Part shown: piece by piece, positions 52,906 through 64,000 of the stretch | Layout: each line of letters begins with the position of its first letter | Numbering within the stretch: the first letter of the stretch is position 1 | Origin: Mermis nigrescens | Lineage: Eukaryota; Nematoda; Enoplea; Mermithida; Mermithidae | Direction of reading: 5' to 3' | Length of the DNA stretch: 64,000 nt | Assembly: GCA_036768485.1 (NCBI GenBank) | Contig: JAVLUZ010000338.1 | Span: forward strand, 310,001 to 374,000 | Notes under the pieces: model-generated | The model's input: only the letters and a program-made list of their open reading frames with translations | What the model was told of the DNA's origin: nothing | Databases searched by the model: none | Position numbers and translations under genes: made by a program

Positions 52906-53039
52906 GTTTTTCATTATAAATCGTCTATTTAAGTTTGTGTCTATTTTGTCAATGTGTTTCAAAGTACCTCACTTATTTAAAATTCGTTTAATGTATGCTA
53001 TAAGTGTACCGATATTCAAATGTAAAATTTTGTATATAA

Positions 53040-54850
53040 TTATGCTACTTTCACAACTTACTGAAGGGGTGGAGACCAATGCCAATTTTCAAATTTGTGG
53101 GACTAGCCATAGCGGGCATTCTTTCAATATTCCAAAATTAGTAAAATGTGCTTTTCCTGGGTGCAATCTGCAAACCCCAGAAAAAGTGAACGTTTCAATT
53201 TTTGTGCCAATAACTGAACCTAAGACTACGTTTGCGGTAAAAATGTACAAAAATAACCTAAACGGTTTGTACTTATATGGGCTTCTTTTTCTGGAAGTGG
53301 ATGGCTTCTGATAAAAAGAAACTTGAACATATTTCTTTCTGACAAATGCAAGGCAAGTTTTCCTATGAAAATAAAGAATTTCAGGAGAACATTTGAATAA
53401 AAATTGTGAAGGATTTTGGACTATAGAACGAAATTTAAAACTTAAATTTTCTTACTGTTGTCATGAAGTCTGTTCTAGGGTTACAAATTTATTAATAGAG
53501 GGAGGGCAAGTTGCAAGCTGGGATGGTAGGACCATTATTTTGGACCCTGGAGACGTATCTCCATGCCAACCCACTTATGGAAAATGCAAAAATTTAGAAA
53601 CCACAATTATTTCGTTTTTCCTAGATATTCCTAAAGAAATCTGTCCATTTACTCCTTGAGGAAAATTTCAAGCCTTATTAAGCGATGAATTTGCAGTCGT
53701 AGATGACTTGCAAGCTGCTTTTAAGCTGAAAGAAAAATACAAAAAATGCATGGAACTAACACATTATTATAGTACGGAGCAAGGAATCTTGGTGGGATTT
53801 GACCTCGATTACAAACTAGGGGCTGTCCCAAATCATAAAATAATAGCACCTCAAAAAATACAGATAGAATTTCTAAAAGAATCAATTAACGAATCAAAAA
53901 GGGCAGAAAATAATTTAAAATCGGATCTGGTCAATTTAAAATTGAATTATCTCAAAATTCGATTTTTGCAAAAAGAAGTTTCAAACTTTCGGCAAGTTTG
54001 GATCAAATTATGTAATCAATATCAAAGATATGTTGATGTAATTTAGCAACTTTTGTATCTTGACCCAACCATAAGAGCCTGAGCCTTCTTTCAGAGGATG
54101 GACATCATTGCATCCTTTACTGGAGATGCATTAACAATATGGCCTTGTAAACAAATAAATGTAAACAAAATTTACACTGATCATGAAATTAATGATACTT
54201 GCTTTAAGTGCCTACTTGTGGAATATGAAGGTAACATATGGTTCGAACTCCCTGGGAGTAAGGACTTTGTCCATTTTCCGGAAACAGTAATCTGCGATCA
54301 TGAAAAAGTCAAAATTTACCATTATGGAAAATTATGGACAACTAAAACTGGTTTAGTGCATGTTTCAGAAGTTCCTTTAAAGAATTGAATTGGAGAGAAA
54401 ATCGAACATTTTTCCAATTTAATTCCCCTGCAGTTTTTCATGATCAGCTTGCCGCCGGAGAGCCAACTTTCGGATTTTTTGAAAATTATCTTTTTAAAAC
54501 CCAAAAATTTCAGAAAACCTTGAATCAATTGTTGGACTATACTTCGAACCATGGCTCTTCAGCCAAGTTCGTTGTGTGAAACACTAGAAGGCGCGGAGAC
54601 GGGAATAACAACTGCTGACGTAGGAGCTGAAAATGCAGTCAAAAAATTAATTGCGCAAACTCAAAATAATTTTTTGACAAATCTTAGGATACTGTTAAAA
54701 GGCCCAATGCAGCTTTTAATTAATCTATTATTAATAGTATTAATTTACGGTGGGCTGGGATATCTAATTTTTCTTTACGTAATGTGGCAAAGGCAATTAG
54801 CCACCCTATATCCTTTTTCATTGCCTAAGAGAATACATATAGAAGCCAAC
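53040..54850 (+). pseudogene. Envelope-glycoprotein-like gene of the retroelement, broken
   Basis: Pieces in successive frames look like one secreted, cysteine-rich glycoprotein: [19 protein letters not shown], then KFSYCCHEVCSRVTN and GGQVASWDGRTIILDPGD, a helical region with KRAENNLKSDLVNLKLNYL, then YHYGKLWTTKTGLVHVSEVP. It ends with a long hydrophobic span (LLINLLLIVLIYGGLGYLIF) and a short tail. This layout (Cys-rich ectodomain, coiled coil, C-terminal membrane anchor) is that of a retroelement env. The exact glycoprotein family is not certain. Stops and shifts separate the pieces. It lies between the gag-like gene and the protease/RT, an unusual order. Confidence 0.5.
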
Positions 54851-54905
54851 AAATTGTCAAGAAACATCTGCACAACAATTTATGTGACTCTTAAAATTAA
54901 CACCT

Positions 54906-56210
54906 TTGCAGAGAACAGGATCAGAAAGCAAAAATCGTCAAATTGGAAAACACATAGGAAATTCATCAGAAATAACAGGCCCGTCGAGTACAATTTGCCT
55001 TATTGAACAAGGTGGGATGCGTACCCCATACATAAAAGTTATATTAAATGAAAATATTGAAGTAAATGCAATGATAGATACAGGAGCAGTCTATTCTCTC
55101 TTAGACTTGAAAATAGCCCAAAAATTGCCCAATTTTGATACATTTCAAACGAATGTTCGACCTATAGCAGCAAATGACAGAGAAATTCAAGTTTTGGGGC
55201 TAGGATTTTTTCAAAATAAGAGTAGATGATCTAAGAAAAATCTTAATACTCTATATTCAAGAAAAATGTCCAGCAGAACTCATTTTAGGAACAAATTTTC
55301 TTTCTAGATTTAAAAACATTCAATTTAACTGGCAAAAAATGACAATAAAATTTAGGGAAATTGCCATACCCACAATGGAAATGACATGCAATTTGCCAAA
55401 AAATAGAAGCGCGGTAGTATTCAATGAAGACAAAGAAATTGCACCATGTTCAGTTTTTGTTACTTTAGCAAAAACATCAAGAAAATATTGGCCTAATGAT
55501 GAAGTTTTCTTTGAGCCAACTAGCCAAGATATCAACAAAAATGTACTTTTGGCGCACTCAATCTGTAGCATAAATGAAAGTAACCAGATTCCAGTGCAAA
55601 TAATGAATCCAAATCCATACCAAGTACAGCTGCATAAAGGCACCTGTCTTGGCACAATTAATATACACAACAAAAGATGTCCAATAAATAATGAAACATA
55701 ACAAAAAATGGTGACCCTGGAGGGCAATAAAAACTTGGTAAAACAAGCCAGGAAAAGCAAATGCAAAATGAGTGACATCGAGGCCTGGATCAAACAAAAT
55801 GCAAATGTTTCTTTATTGTTAAGTAACCTTCAAAAGCACGAAATAATTGAGGTTCTGGCAAAATATCCCAACCTTTATGCCAGGGATGAAAGATATACAG
55901 TGGAAACGGACTTGACCCAGCACATAATAGAGACTGATGGAAGCATGCCTATACATAGACACCCCTACTGCACAAGTCCGGCAGAAAAAGAAATTGTGAT
56001 AGCTGAAGTACAAACTTTAGAAAACAAAAGGATAATTCGTCCTTCTATATCACCCTGGTCAACTAATATAGTTTAGTTCAAAAAAAAGATGGAAAACATA
56101 GGATGTGCATTGATTTTTGTGGAATGAACAGAATAACCAAAAAGAATGTATATCCCCTTCCTAGAATAGACAACATTTTGGATACTTTAAACAGAATGAA
56201 ATATTGTACA
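54906..56210 (+). pseudogene. pol: Gypsy-class protease and reverse transcriptase, 5' part
   Basis: The aspartic protease has VNAMIDTGAVYSLLDLK (DTG active site) and IQVLGLGFF. A linker follows in the next frames. The RT begins with HIIETDGSMPIHRHPY, EVQTLENKRIIRPSISPWS, then VQKKDGKHRMCIDFCGMNRI and YPLPRIDNILDTLNRMKYCT, standard Ty3/gypsy RT blocks. Frameshifts near 55220, 55700 and 56070. The DIRS element enters at 56215 just before the first catalytic block. Homology resumes at 61940. Confidence 0.82.
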
Positions 56211-56214
56211 CTGG

Positions 56215-56309
56215 TATACTAAGACTTAACTGAGTGCTAGTTCCTTGAGTAGTCGTGGCTTTCAGCTCGTTAAAAGCTCTTTAGCTATATCTACTTCAGT
56301 GTTTGCTCG
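56215..56309 (+). repeat. Left inverted terminal repeat of the DIRS element
   Basis: TATACTAAGACTTAACTGAG, then GTGCTAGTTCCTTGAGTAG, and on to AGCTATATCTACTTCAGTG. The inverse is at 61843-61935. Confidence 0.85.
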
Positions 56310-57050
56310 AGCTGGCGTTGGTTGTGCTGTTTTTGCTTTCAGTATGTCTATGCAAAATTCCTTATGCTCGAGAGCTTCTTTAGATTCACTTTCTACACGA
56401 ACTTCAGCTCATCCAACCAGGCGCTTTAATAGATGGTTCGATCCTGATTTGGATCTTTTGACAGCCAGTTTTCAGGCTGTTCATCAGATGTCCTCTGTGG
56501 AGGAAACACATCCTTTGCAATCTGCGCCTGCATTGAAACTTTTGCGTAATACTGCATCTGTATCTGGCTCTGATGCCATTTTAAACCAAAGTGCTTGATT
56601 CTGCTTCTGAAAAATCGTCCAGCAGCTCCAGCTCTCTCACTCTGCCACCAGCCAAAGTAGTTCTTGCTCTTCGTGTTGCTCTGTTTTCAAGTGACTGTCA
56701 TCCCCCTTGCCAATTTTTTAGAAGAGCCTTCTAATGAAACCTTCAGCATTTGGCATTTTACATTCTAGCACTATTGACATCATATTAGAGAGCTTGGTGG
56801 CAACTTCGAGTTTCCTACGGTGCGCTGTGAGCGCTATGACCGTGGCGCTCCCAGACTGCATTTTTGGTTGCCCCGTTGTTGACACGGATTTACATTTTAG
56901 CTTGGTGAAATTAAGAGCCTGGCCTCTAAGAAAATATGAGCGCCTGCATAAATTACAGCAAGCAGCACTCAAAAATTTCTCGCCACTTGTGCGCTTTCAA
57001 ATCAGGCGGATTTAGGCCAGCTGAATGTATCTTATGCTTTAAGCGCAGCT
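56245..57050 (+). pseudogene. DIRS gag-like region
   Basis: Open pieces are rich in Ser and Leu (LDSLSTRTSAHPTRRFNRWF, DPDLDLLTASFQAVHQM), in the position of ORF1 in DIRS elements. Similarity is positional and not motif based. Confidence 0.35.
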
Positions 57051-57056
57051 CAGCAC

Positions 57057-57326
57057 CATACATGGGCAGCAAGAAAATTCTGAAGGGTAGAGCTTCAAGA
57101 TATTTTTGAAGGTCAAAAAATGGCCTCAAAATAATTGGTATGGCGATAAAAACACCATTTTCGACCTTTCTCATCAAGCACTATCCATTGGCATCAAAAA
57201 AATTGCGAAAAAAATGAAAAAATTTTCAGAAATTGAATTCTGGGGGTATTTTGATTTCTGGGCGGGGGTATTTTTGGTTTCTGGGGGCTGCATACCTCCC
57301 AAGCCCTCCCCCCACGCCCAGGTGTG
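57057..57326. mobile_element. hAT MITE copy K
   Basis: CATACATGGGCAGCAAG to CGCCCAGGTGTG; flanks CTCAGCAC and CTTGGCAC, an eroded duplication. Confidence 0.8.
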
Positions 57327-57879
57327 CTTGGCACTCTTTGCAGCATTTGTCCTTGGTCTTACAGGATATCTCGTATGACCGCCATTACAAAATTCTTTGC
57401 CTGCTTGGCATTAGACAAGAATTTTGCCAGGATTAGCAGATCCCATCTGCCGAGCCTGTGAATTGTGATCCATGGATACTGCTAGCAAAATCTCTCCGCC
57501 GCCTCTTTTTGGCTCTATGCTTGTTAAACTACTGAAAGAACGTGGGCACACTGACAGGTTGCTCCAGGAGGCTGTCCTGTGTATCTTGCCAGCAATTTGT
57601 GTGTTTCTTTCCAGGCGTGTTCATTTTACTCAGAATGCTAGCTTGTCTTATCGTGGTTGCTGTCAGGCAAAGGCCTTGCTTTCATGTCCGTCCAGAACAT
57701 GTTCGAGACAACAGGTACTGCGATTTTATTAATCTTGAGTTTTTCTGTGCCTCCGGACTGCGTAGCCAGCAGATTAAGATACTATCTTACAAACTGGAAG
57801 CGGATAACTTCAGATTCTTGGACATTAAATGTAATTAAGAGGCTATAAATTGCCATTTAATAGAATTCCTAGCCCTCAG

Positions 57880-58745
57880 GTCTATCCCCAAAGAACTTGT
57901 TTTATCCGCTAAACACAAAAAGATCATAGAATCTGAAATTCAACAGCTTTTGAGAACCGCGAGAATCATTTTGGAGTTGATTACCTTATTTTCGATCTTC
58001 TGGCTTTTGAGACTATTTTTGTGCCCAAAAAAATGGCGATTTGCACCCCCGTTATAAACCTCAAAGACTTAAATAGGTTTTTGGAGTATCAGCATTTCAA
58101 AATGGAAGCATAAACATGCTGAAGGATATTTACATAGTCTAATGATTTCCATGGCTAAGTTGGATCTGCAAGATGATTATTTTCTGATACCTATCAATCC
58201 AAGTGATCAGAATTATTTTTGCTTCCAGTTTGAAAGTAGAATTTTTAAATTATGTTGCATTCAGCCTCTCTAGCACCTCATTTTCTAAAAAGTTCTGAAA
58301 CCATTAGTATCCATTTTACAAAATTGGTATGCATCTAATATCCATTTATTTAGACAATATACTTATCAATAATTCATCATATGAGGTGCTGAAGCATGAT
58401 ATGAGGTATGCAATTTACATTCTTTCTAGTTTGGGTTTTCTCATCAATCATAAAAATCAGAACTCGAACCAAAACAGCAAATTGTTTATCTCGGTCTCAT
58501 TATAGATTCGAAAGCAACAGAAATTATATATTGCTGATGAAAAGTGTCGACGCATCATTACCACGTGCAGTGCCTAAAAGTTGTGAACCTCATTAGCTTG
58601 CACGATTTAGCTTCTCTGCTTGGTCTCTTTTGTTCCATAAATCAAGCTATTTTACAATCAAGTCTTGTTACCAGGCACTTACAATCAAACCTTATTGAAG
58701 GCCTTAATAAATTCATTATGATGAAATATGTCATACTCAGTCCGG
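57880..58745 (+). pseudogene. DIRS reverse transcriptase
   Basis: Blocks in changing frames: LSAKHKKIIESEIQQLLRTA, then MAKLDLQDDYFLIPINPSDQ (the DIRS motif containing a catalytic Asp), FCFQFESRIFKLCCIQPL, and a later KQQIVYLGLIIDSKATE. The family's usual LPFG-type block is eroded and no clean YxDD remains. Confidence 0.68.
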
Positions 58746-58747
58746 AA

Positions 58748-58996
58748 CATAGGTGGGCAGCACCAAAATTCTAGGGGGTGAAAAAATTTCTGGTAGGGTA
58801 GGGGCTGTAAAAATTTTCAAGGTCAAATGGTCTTAAAAGTAGTTTGTATGGCAAAAAAACACCATTTTTCGACGTTTCTCATCAAGCACTATCCAATGGC
58901 ATCAAAAAATTGCTAAAAAAGCAAAAAAAATTTTCTGGGGGGTATTTCAACTTCAAGGGGTGTATACCCCTTCCCCAAACCCCATGCCCATGTGTG
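58748..58996. mobile_element. hAT MITE copy L
   Basis: CATAGGTGGGCAGCACC to GCCCATGTGTG; flanks GTCCGGAA and GTCGGAGG, an eroded duplication. Confidence 0.75.
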
Positions 58997-59059
58997 GTCG
59001 GAGGCCAAGATGAACTGATCTATGGCTGGCGCATCTGCTGTGTTTGGAATGGGAGACAC

Positions 59060-59740
59060 ATTTTACCCCCCACCAGCACTTTTATTATTTATTCAGATGC
59101 ATCAAATTTGGGCTGGGGGCTTACTGTAATGGAGCATCGGCCGGAGGCCAGTGGACCACCAACAAATCTCTTTTTGTATTAATCTGAAAGAAGAATTATA
59201 TACACATTTTTCGTGTTGAAAATATTTGCAAAGATCTCTATAATACCTCCGTTCAAGTTATGCTCGATAACTCAACAGCAGTAGCATACATAAATAAGTT
59301 AGGAGGCATAAAGAGTAAACTTTTATGTGAATTGGCCATTAAAATTTGGACCTGGTGTCTTGACAAAAAAATTACACTGCAAGCTTTACATGTCGCAGGG
59401 ACAGAAAATTTACAGCGACTGACTGGGAAGAAATTGCGAAATTTTAGAGATTCAAGTGACTGGAGGCTGAGCTCTCTGCTGTTCAAAAAAATTAATGCTA
59501 CCTGGGGTCCTGTTCCTATTATAGATAAGTTAGGAGGCACAAAGAGTAAACTTTTATGTGAATTGGCCATTAAAATGTGGAAATTTCTATTGATCTTTTG
59601 CCAGTCATCTAAATGCGCAAAATTTATTCTATCATGGGGACAGAACCTGGAGCTATTGCTACAGATGCTTTTCCTCAATAAATTGGAGAACATTCAAAGA
59701 ATGCACGCATACACATTTCCTCCTTTAACCTTATAGGAAA
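59060..59740 (+). pseudogene. DIRS RNase H region with an internal 55-bp duplication
   Basis: TFIIYSDASNLGWGLTVMEH is the RNase H start (first Asp). LDNSTAVAYINKLGGIKSKL, then ELAIKIWTWCLDKKITLQAL and HVAGTENLQ follow the DIRS pattern. The phrase KLGG.KSKLLCELAIK occurs twice (near 59300 and 59528), showing a local duplication. Confidence 0.7.
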
Positions 59741-60089
59741 AGTTTTGCATAAAGTCACGAAGGAAAAAAATTAATTTAATTTTAGTAATTCCCATTTGAC
59801 CAACTTAACCATGGTGGCCGATTCTTTTCAAATCCCGTTTTTGATAAAGAGCAGCGCACAGATGCTACTGAATCATTCAGGTGTGCATACCCTCTTGTAA
59901 CAAACGGCAGTTTACATCTTTCCGTTTGGAAAGTCTTAGGAATTCTGGTGCAGAGGAATTTCAAAAGCAGCATCAGACATCATGCTTGAGTCATGGTCTA
60001 CGGGTACCAAAAGCACTACAATTCAGCCATTCAAAAATGGCATAGCTGGTGTTGCAGGAAAACGTTAGTCATTTCAAACATCTGTAGAA

Positions 60090-60850
60090 ATAATAATAAA
60101 TTATTTAGAATCACTGTATCCTATAGGTTATGCTTTTCGTACTATTTCTGCCACTAAGTCAGCTATTGTCACTTTTATGTCAGAGCAAGACTGTAAATTA
60201 CCTTGCACAAATTTAATTACTTTGTTTTTATGTTGGGTGTTCTGCGCACATGTCGTAATTGTTAAATCTCTCTATATACGGAATACTGATACTGTATTGA
60301 ATTTTGTGCAATTTAAAGTATCCTGTGGGTCACAATTTATCATTTGAAGATTGGCAATTGCTAACATTTAAAACGCTTACTTTAGTCGTACTTTCTAGCC
60401 TGCAGAGGGCTTTAGAAATTCCAAATTAGATCTGAAGTTGATGATAAAATTCAATTCCCTCACATTAGGTACTATTTCTAAACCAACCAAAACTAGTTGC
60501 TTTATCAGATCCGTCACAGTCAAAATTTTTAGATTTTTATCAATATATATCCAAATTATTCATACTTAATTACGTTGACCACACCAAACAATGTTGTGGC
60601 TCTAACAAAATTTTGATAAGTCTGAAAAAGCCATTCCATCCAGTTTCTATGACTAATGTCTCTAAGTGGATCATATAAAACGTTACAATTAGTGAGATCA
60701 ATACTTCTTTTTCTCTCTGAAAACTCATTCAACTCAAGCAGCTTCTACCTCTAAGGCTTTTGCATCAGGTTTACCTATTGCAGCAATTTTAAAACATGCA
60801 AATTGGATGCATAGCTTGAGTACTTTTTCGAAATTTTTATCAAAAAATTA
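60090..60850 (+). pseudogene. DIRS tyrosine recombinase
   Basis: The C-terminal catalytic end is recognisable: HSTQAASTSKAFASGLPIAA, then ILKHANWMHSLSTFSKFL, the H-x-x-R-like helix and the W/F end of DIRS recombinases (the usual Arg of HSTRAA is Gln here). The upstream NYLESLYPIGYAFRTISATK region belongs to its N-terminal domain. Many stops. Confidence 0.65.
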
Positions 60851-60914
60851 AAATTTAATTATACAGAAGTAGTCTTTGACTGTTTAAGCGAGCTTTAAAA
60901 TAGCACTCTAGTCA

Positions 60915-60945
60915 GACTATACTAAGACTTAACTCCCTCACGCCC
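60915..60945 (+). repeat. Internal copy of the DIRS terminal sequence (internal complementary region)
   Basis: CTATACTAAGACTTAACTCC repeats the element's outer end just after the recombinase, as needed for the circular intermediate of DIRS elements. Confidence 0.6.
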
Positions 60946-61842
60946 TCTCATGCTTAAATTATGCGTTTCTCTTCAGATGCGGGCTTCTTGTGCGCTCGAG
61001 GTGCCAACCGTTGTGGAAGATTTGAATGACAATTCGAGGGAAGAGGACCATGCTGGATAAAGAATCCTAAGGTGAAATTTTACATTGACCCTACCTTTCA
61101 GACAAAAAATCGTTTTAACCAATTTGAAAACGCAAATCAATATTTATTCAAAAATTTTCTGCCGTAACTATCTGATTTTCAGAGTTCATGCCTTTTGATC
61201 TTGTGCATTCCTATGTACTAATTTATTAGATTATTTTCTGTTATCTCAATTCACAGAATTTTTTCTACTGTCAGGGCATTGTCATAGCTGCAATTTTTGT
61301 GGACCTCAGCCATGTACATTTCCTTTGACAAGCAACGTGTACAACAGTGTTGCTTATTTTCTTTGCATAAATCAAACTTGTGCACTTTTTTTGTTGTCTC
61401 ATCTGCGTTTGTAGTGAGTCAAATAATTTTGCAACTAGCCAGAAAACGTGCTATTAATGTTTCTGGCGTTTTTTTCCTTTAACAACAAACCAATGTTTTC
61501 CTATATGTTCTTTATAATGCTGCTTTGTTTAGCCAGTCATAAAACAGTCTTTTTTCTTTTTTTGGACAGCTGACAGCAAACATGGAATTTCCTTCCACGG
61601 AGTATGGCTTCTTGCATCCATAACTTGTTTCATTGTTTTTAATTTTACTCAGTATTTTTGTTTGCGCAACACATTTGCTGCCTTTGTACCATATTTTTTT
61701 TCGCCCATGTTTTCTTATTGCTTTTTCTTGAGTCTTAGCGTCAATGCACTGCAATTGTAAATTATTTCATTTGAACAAAAAATAAAAATAAAAAAAATAA
61801 AAATAAAGGAAAGAAAGAGCGTTCTTTAATACACCTTGCTCT

Positions 61843-61935
61843 TGTGAACACTGAAGTAGATATAGCTAAAAAGCTTTAATGAGCTGAAAGCCCATGCCTA
61901 CTTGAGGAACTAGCACTCAGTTAAGTCTTAGTATA
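61843..61935 (-). repeat. Right inverted terminal repeat of the DIRS element
   Basis: The inverse of 56215-56309, ending GTTAAGTCTTAGTATA. Confidence 0.85.
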
Positions 61936-62474
61936 GCAGGTACAATAATGATTTCACATTGGCCTCAAGAGGTCTTGCAAAATCACTTATTTTACTGTTC
62001 TAGACCAAGCAAGCGCCTATTATTCAATACCTATGAAGAGAGATAAGGGAAAAAACCGCTTATGCCCCAATAGGCTTACATTTTTAAATTTAATTACCTC
62101 CAGTTAGGGTTATGTAATGCGTCAGCTGCCTTCTCTTTCAGCAATGGATATCATCCTTTCTGGACTACAGTGGAATATCTGTCTTATTTATCTTGACATC
62201 TTAATTTTTGCCCCAAGCCACCGAAATGATTGAACGTCTAGACAAGCTTTTAAATAAACTAAGCAAAGCCAATATGGAAGTAAAGCTTTCAAAATGCAAA
62301 TTTTCACACCCCAAAACACTTTTCTTGAGCCATATTATATCACAAAAAAGGTATTATCTCGGATCTAGAGAAAATTGAAGCCATACAGAGCATGCAAAGA
62401 CAAACTTTTGAAAATAAGATTATTTTTAGGGTATGCAGCGTAATATTCGAAAATACATACAGGTGTTCAAAAAT
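61936..62474 (+). pseudogene. pol: Gypsy-class reverse transcriptase, 3' part
   Basis: Continues the RT of 54906-56210 after the DIRS element: QASAYYSIPMKRDKGKNRL, LGLCNAS-like block, then a decayed palm region with YLDILIFAPSHRN (the YxDD motif reads YLD-I here), LSKANMEVKLSKCKFSHPKT and IISQKGIISDLEKIEAIQSM. It ends near 62474, where Polinton sequence begins. Confidence 0.8.
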
Positions 62475-62526
62475 AATAGACAGCAATAGACTACTTAGGG
62501 GCCTATTGGGCCCCCCACGCCCTATG

Positions 62527-62765
62527 TGATATGGACCCTATTGGTCAAGCCGGACAACACTGGGTCCTTTTTTATTTTGATTAAGGCAATGTTAATTACT
62601 TTGATTCATTTGGTCTTTTGCTGTATGTAGATTCGTTTCTTCAATTTATGTATTGCAGAATAGCAGTACGCAGTATTTTAATGACACTATAGAGTTCATT
62701 TAGTGCATTGTGTGATTTATACTGTATATTCTTCTTGTTTCATTGTTGCAGAAATATAAAAATGA
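62527..62765 (+). pseudogene. Adenain-type protease relic, Polinton fragment 3
   Basis: DPIGQAGQHWVLFYFD (catalytic His) and NVNYFDSFGL (Asp) match the protease at 23378-23794. The Cys region survives as YCIFFL-like sequence across frames. The 5' part is missing where retroelement sequence abuts. Confidence 0.7.
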
Positions 62766-62954
62766 GTACAATTTAAGGATCAAATCTGTTACTACTTAAT
62801 GATAGTATTGTATGTGAGTTTATGCGTAAAACTTATAATGTTTGTCAGTATGTGTTGCTCGATTCGCAAATTTGTGTACCTTGCAAAATTAAAAATTATA
62901 TAAGACGCTTACATAATCATTCTTGTCATTCCAGTAAAATATTTCACTACATTT

Positions 62955-63360
62955 ATTCAGGATTCTACTCAATTTTATGTCACCTTGCCTAGCAACTCGA
63001 GTTTTAGAGTGAAATCGCCTCACAGAATTAGATTGGATGGCGATTGGGAATTTGTGCTAGTGGAACTTACTTATCTTTTTTTGTGGAATACATTGAAACG
63101 GTGGAAATTATATTATGCTACAGATAGAATCAGGAAAATAAACATATCTGAAAAAATTAATTTTTGCTGGAAAATGGTGCATTGTTGAGGTACAAGGTAA
63201 ATTTGGAAACATAATAAATAAGGTTTTTGACATTCCTCATTACTCACTTTACCAGTTTTGTTAGAAGATATAGTGTGGATCGAAATTAATAATAAGACTT
63301 ATCTTGACAGATTTGTTTCATTTGAGTTTAGCAAAACAATTGTGGAGCTTCATTTTTGTA
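62955..63360 (+). pseudogene. Penton-like capsid protein relic, Polinton fragment 3
   Basis: QFYVTLPSNSSFRVKSPHRI and LDGDWEFVLVELTYLF match the N terminus of the penton at 23799. DRFVSFEFSKTIVELHF matches its C terminus. The middle has been deleted and the start codon is lost. Confidence 0.78.
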
Positions 63361-63385
63361 AACGCTCTCCTTATTTCAATAAAAA

Positions 63386-63749
63386 TGCACATCATTTATG
63401 TGCCTGACAGTGCTGATGATTGGCTGGAATATTATAGAAACACTATCCCAAATCCTCAATACCAATTAGGCGGCGCAATCAAAGGTTTCAAAGCGTATGC
63501 CCCTTATCTAGGGAAAGTGCTTGACAGCTTTTTAAAAGCTTCTATGAATTAGCTCTCCCGCTATTCAAAACTATTGGGAAGAATACATTAGTTAGTGGAT
63601 CCAAAATTGCTGCCAATGCAGTCACGGGCTGCAAATTCAAAAGCGCTATTAAGCATGGAAGATCTGGAGTGAAACTGACGTTGCCCAATACAGCCAACCA
63701 CATTCATCAGTCCAGAAAGGGTGAATTTGGCTCCAAACATCATTCATAA
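63386..63749 (+). pseudogene. Minor virion protein relic, Polinton fragment 3
   Basis: MHIIYVPDSADDWLEYYRNT parallels MHVQFNPNDYNIWLDYYTGQ at 21677. A frameshift near 63545 separates FKAYAPYLGKVLDSFLKAS from LVSGSKIAANAVTG and a basic tail. Confidence 0.72.
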
Positions 63750-63834
63750 GAAATAAACGCCCTAAATTGGTTGGTTTGGATGCTTTTGCTGATTAATTTT
63801 GAGTAAACTATTAGACGCCAGCTCAATTCCTAGC

Positions 63835-64000
63835 AGTAAAAGGAAATTAGACCTTTTTACTGTACTAACAACGCAAGTGGCAATTCAGATTATTTTGGTC
63901 TGGAGTTCAGTTGCAAAATCCGTGTACCAATGACAGGCCGTATGAATTTAGAATGCCTCCCAACATGTATATGATAGACCTGTCTAAAATTACATCTATT
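63835..64000 (+). pseudogene. Hexon-like capsid protein, 5' part, Polinton fragment 3; continues past the window
   Basis: SSKRKLDLFTVLTTQVAIQ and, in another frame, NDRPYEFRMPPNMYMIDLSK parallel TELDLFTVPPTQVVIK and EGPYEFRVPPDPHYIQL of the intact copy. A frameshift separates them. Confidence 0.72.

Larger units (their letters stand above)
56215..61935. mobile_element. DIRS-type retroelement, 5.7 kb, inserted in gypsy RT
   Basis: It is bounded by inverted repeats of ~95 bp (TATACTAAGACTTAACTGAG and inverse). It carries, in order, a gag-like region, DIRS RT, RNase H and a tyrosine recombinase. A third copy of the terminal phrase lies internally at 60915, as expected for the internal complementary region of DIRS elements. 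Two MITE copies are inserted. All genes are broken by stops. Confidence 0.8.

Overview
The window is eukaryotic, most likely invertebrate nuclear DNA. It is AT-rich and built almost entirely of mobile elements and their debris: Polinton/Maverick (adintovirus-like) proviruses, PIF/Harbinger transposons whose transposases have introns, a hAT-type MITE family, a gypsy-class LTR retroelement with an envelope-like ORF, a DIRS-type tyrosine-recombinase retroelement, and long (TA)n tracts. I saw no ordinary host housekeeping gene and no tRNA or rRNA. The host cannot be named from the sequence.

The centrepiece is a 10.5-kb Polinton at 15261-25782. It has ~0.7-kb terminal inverted repeats (TIRs) and a perfect 6-bp target duplication (GTTGTA). 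From left to right it carries a truncated protein-primed PolB relic (minus), a zinc-ribbon protein, an unknown protein, a frameshifted integrase with a chromodomain, another unknown protein, a TATA-binding-protein homologue (minus), the packaging ATPase, a frameshifted pX-like virion protein, a frameshifted two-part virion gene, a minor virion protein, the hexon-like major capsid protein, an adenain-type protease, the penton-like protein, and a small type I membrane protein.

Two facts belong together. First, the element encodes its own two-repeat TBP, with all four DNA-intercalating phenylalanines. Second, nearly every gene of the element has a near-identical TATAAATA box 32-53 nt before its start codon, often doubling as the stop codon of the gene upstream. 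The two genes without a box directly abut the preceding stop codon. I read this as a self-contained viral transcription system, meaning a private TBP plus a uniform promoter set. A second, divergent TBP, open for all 161 visible codons, runs off the left edge at 1-484. It lies next to a relic of the same zinc-ribbon gene, so the pairing occurs in two separate Polinton lineages. A third Polinton relic with a different gene order lies at 62.5-64.0 kb, and a PolB relic lies at 46.2-47.7 kb.

Layout: 1-1.7 kb Polinton fragment 1 (minus); 2.4-5.8 kb tandem repeat split by a hAT-like element; 5.8-6.5 kb inverted-repeat element; 7.4-13.9 kb apparently intact Harbinger I; 14.7-28.1 kb a transposon-associated gene (minus) interrupted by a MITE and by the Polinton; 28.8-40.1 kb nested Harbinger II and III inside Harbinger IV; 40.4-42.2 kb Harbinger V; 42.2-46.0 kb featureless AT-rich DNA and (TA)n; 46.2-47.7 kb PolB relic; 49.3-62.5 kb gypsy-like retroelement split by a 5.7-kb DIRS element; 62.5-64.0 kb Polinton fragment 3. 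At least thirteen copies of one ~265-bp hAT MITE are scattered throughout.
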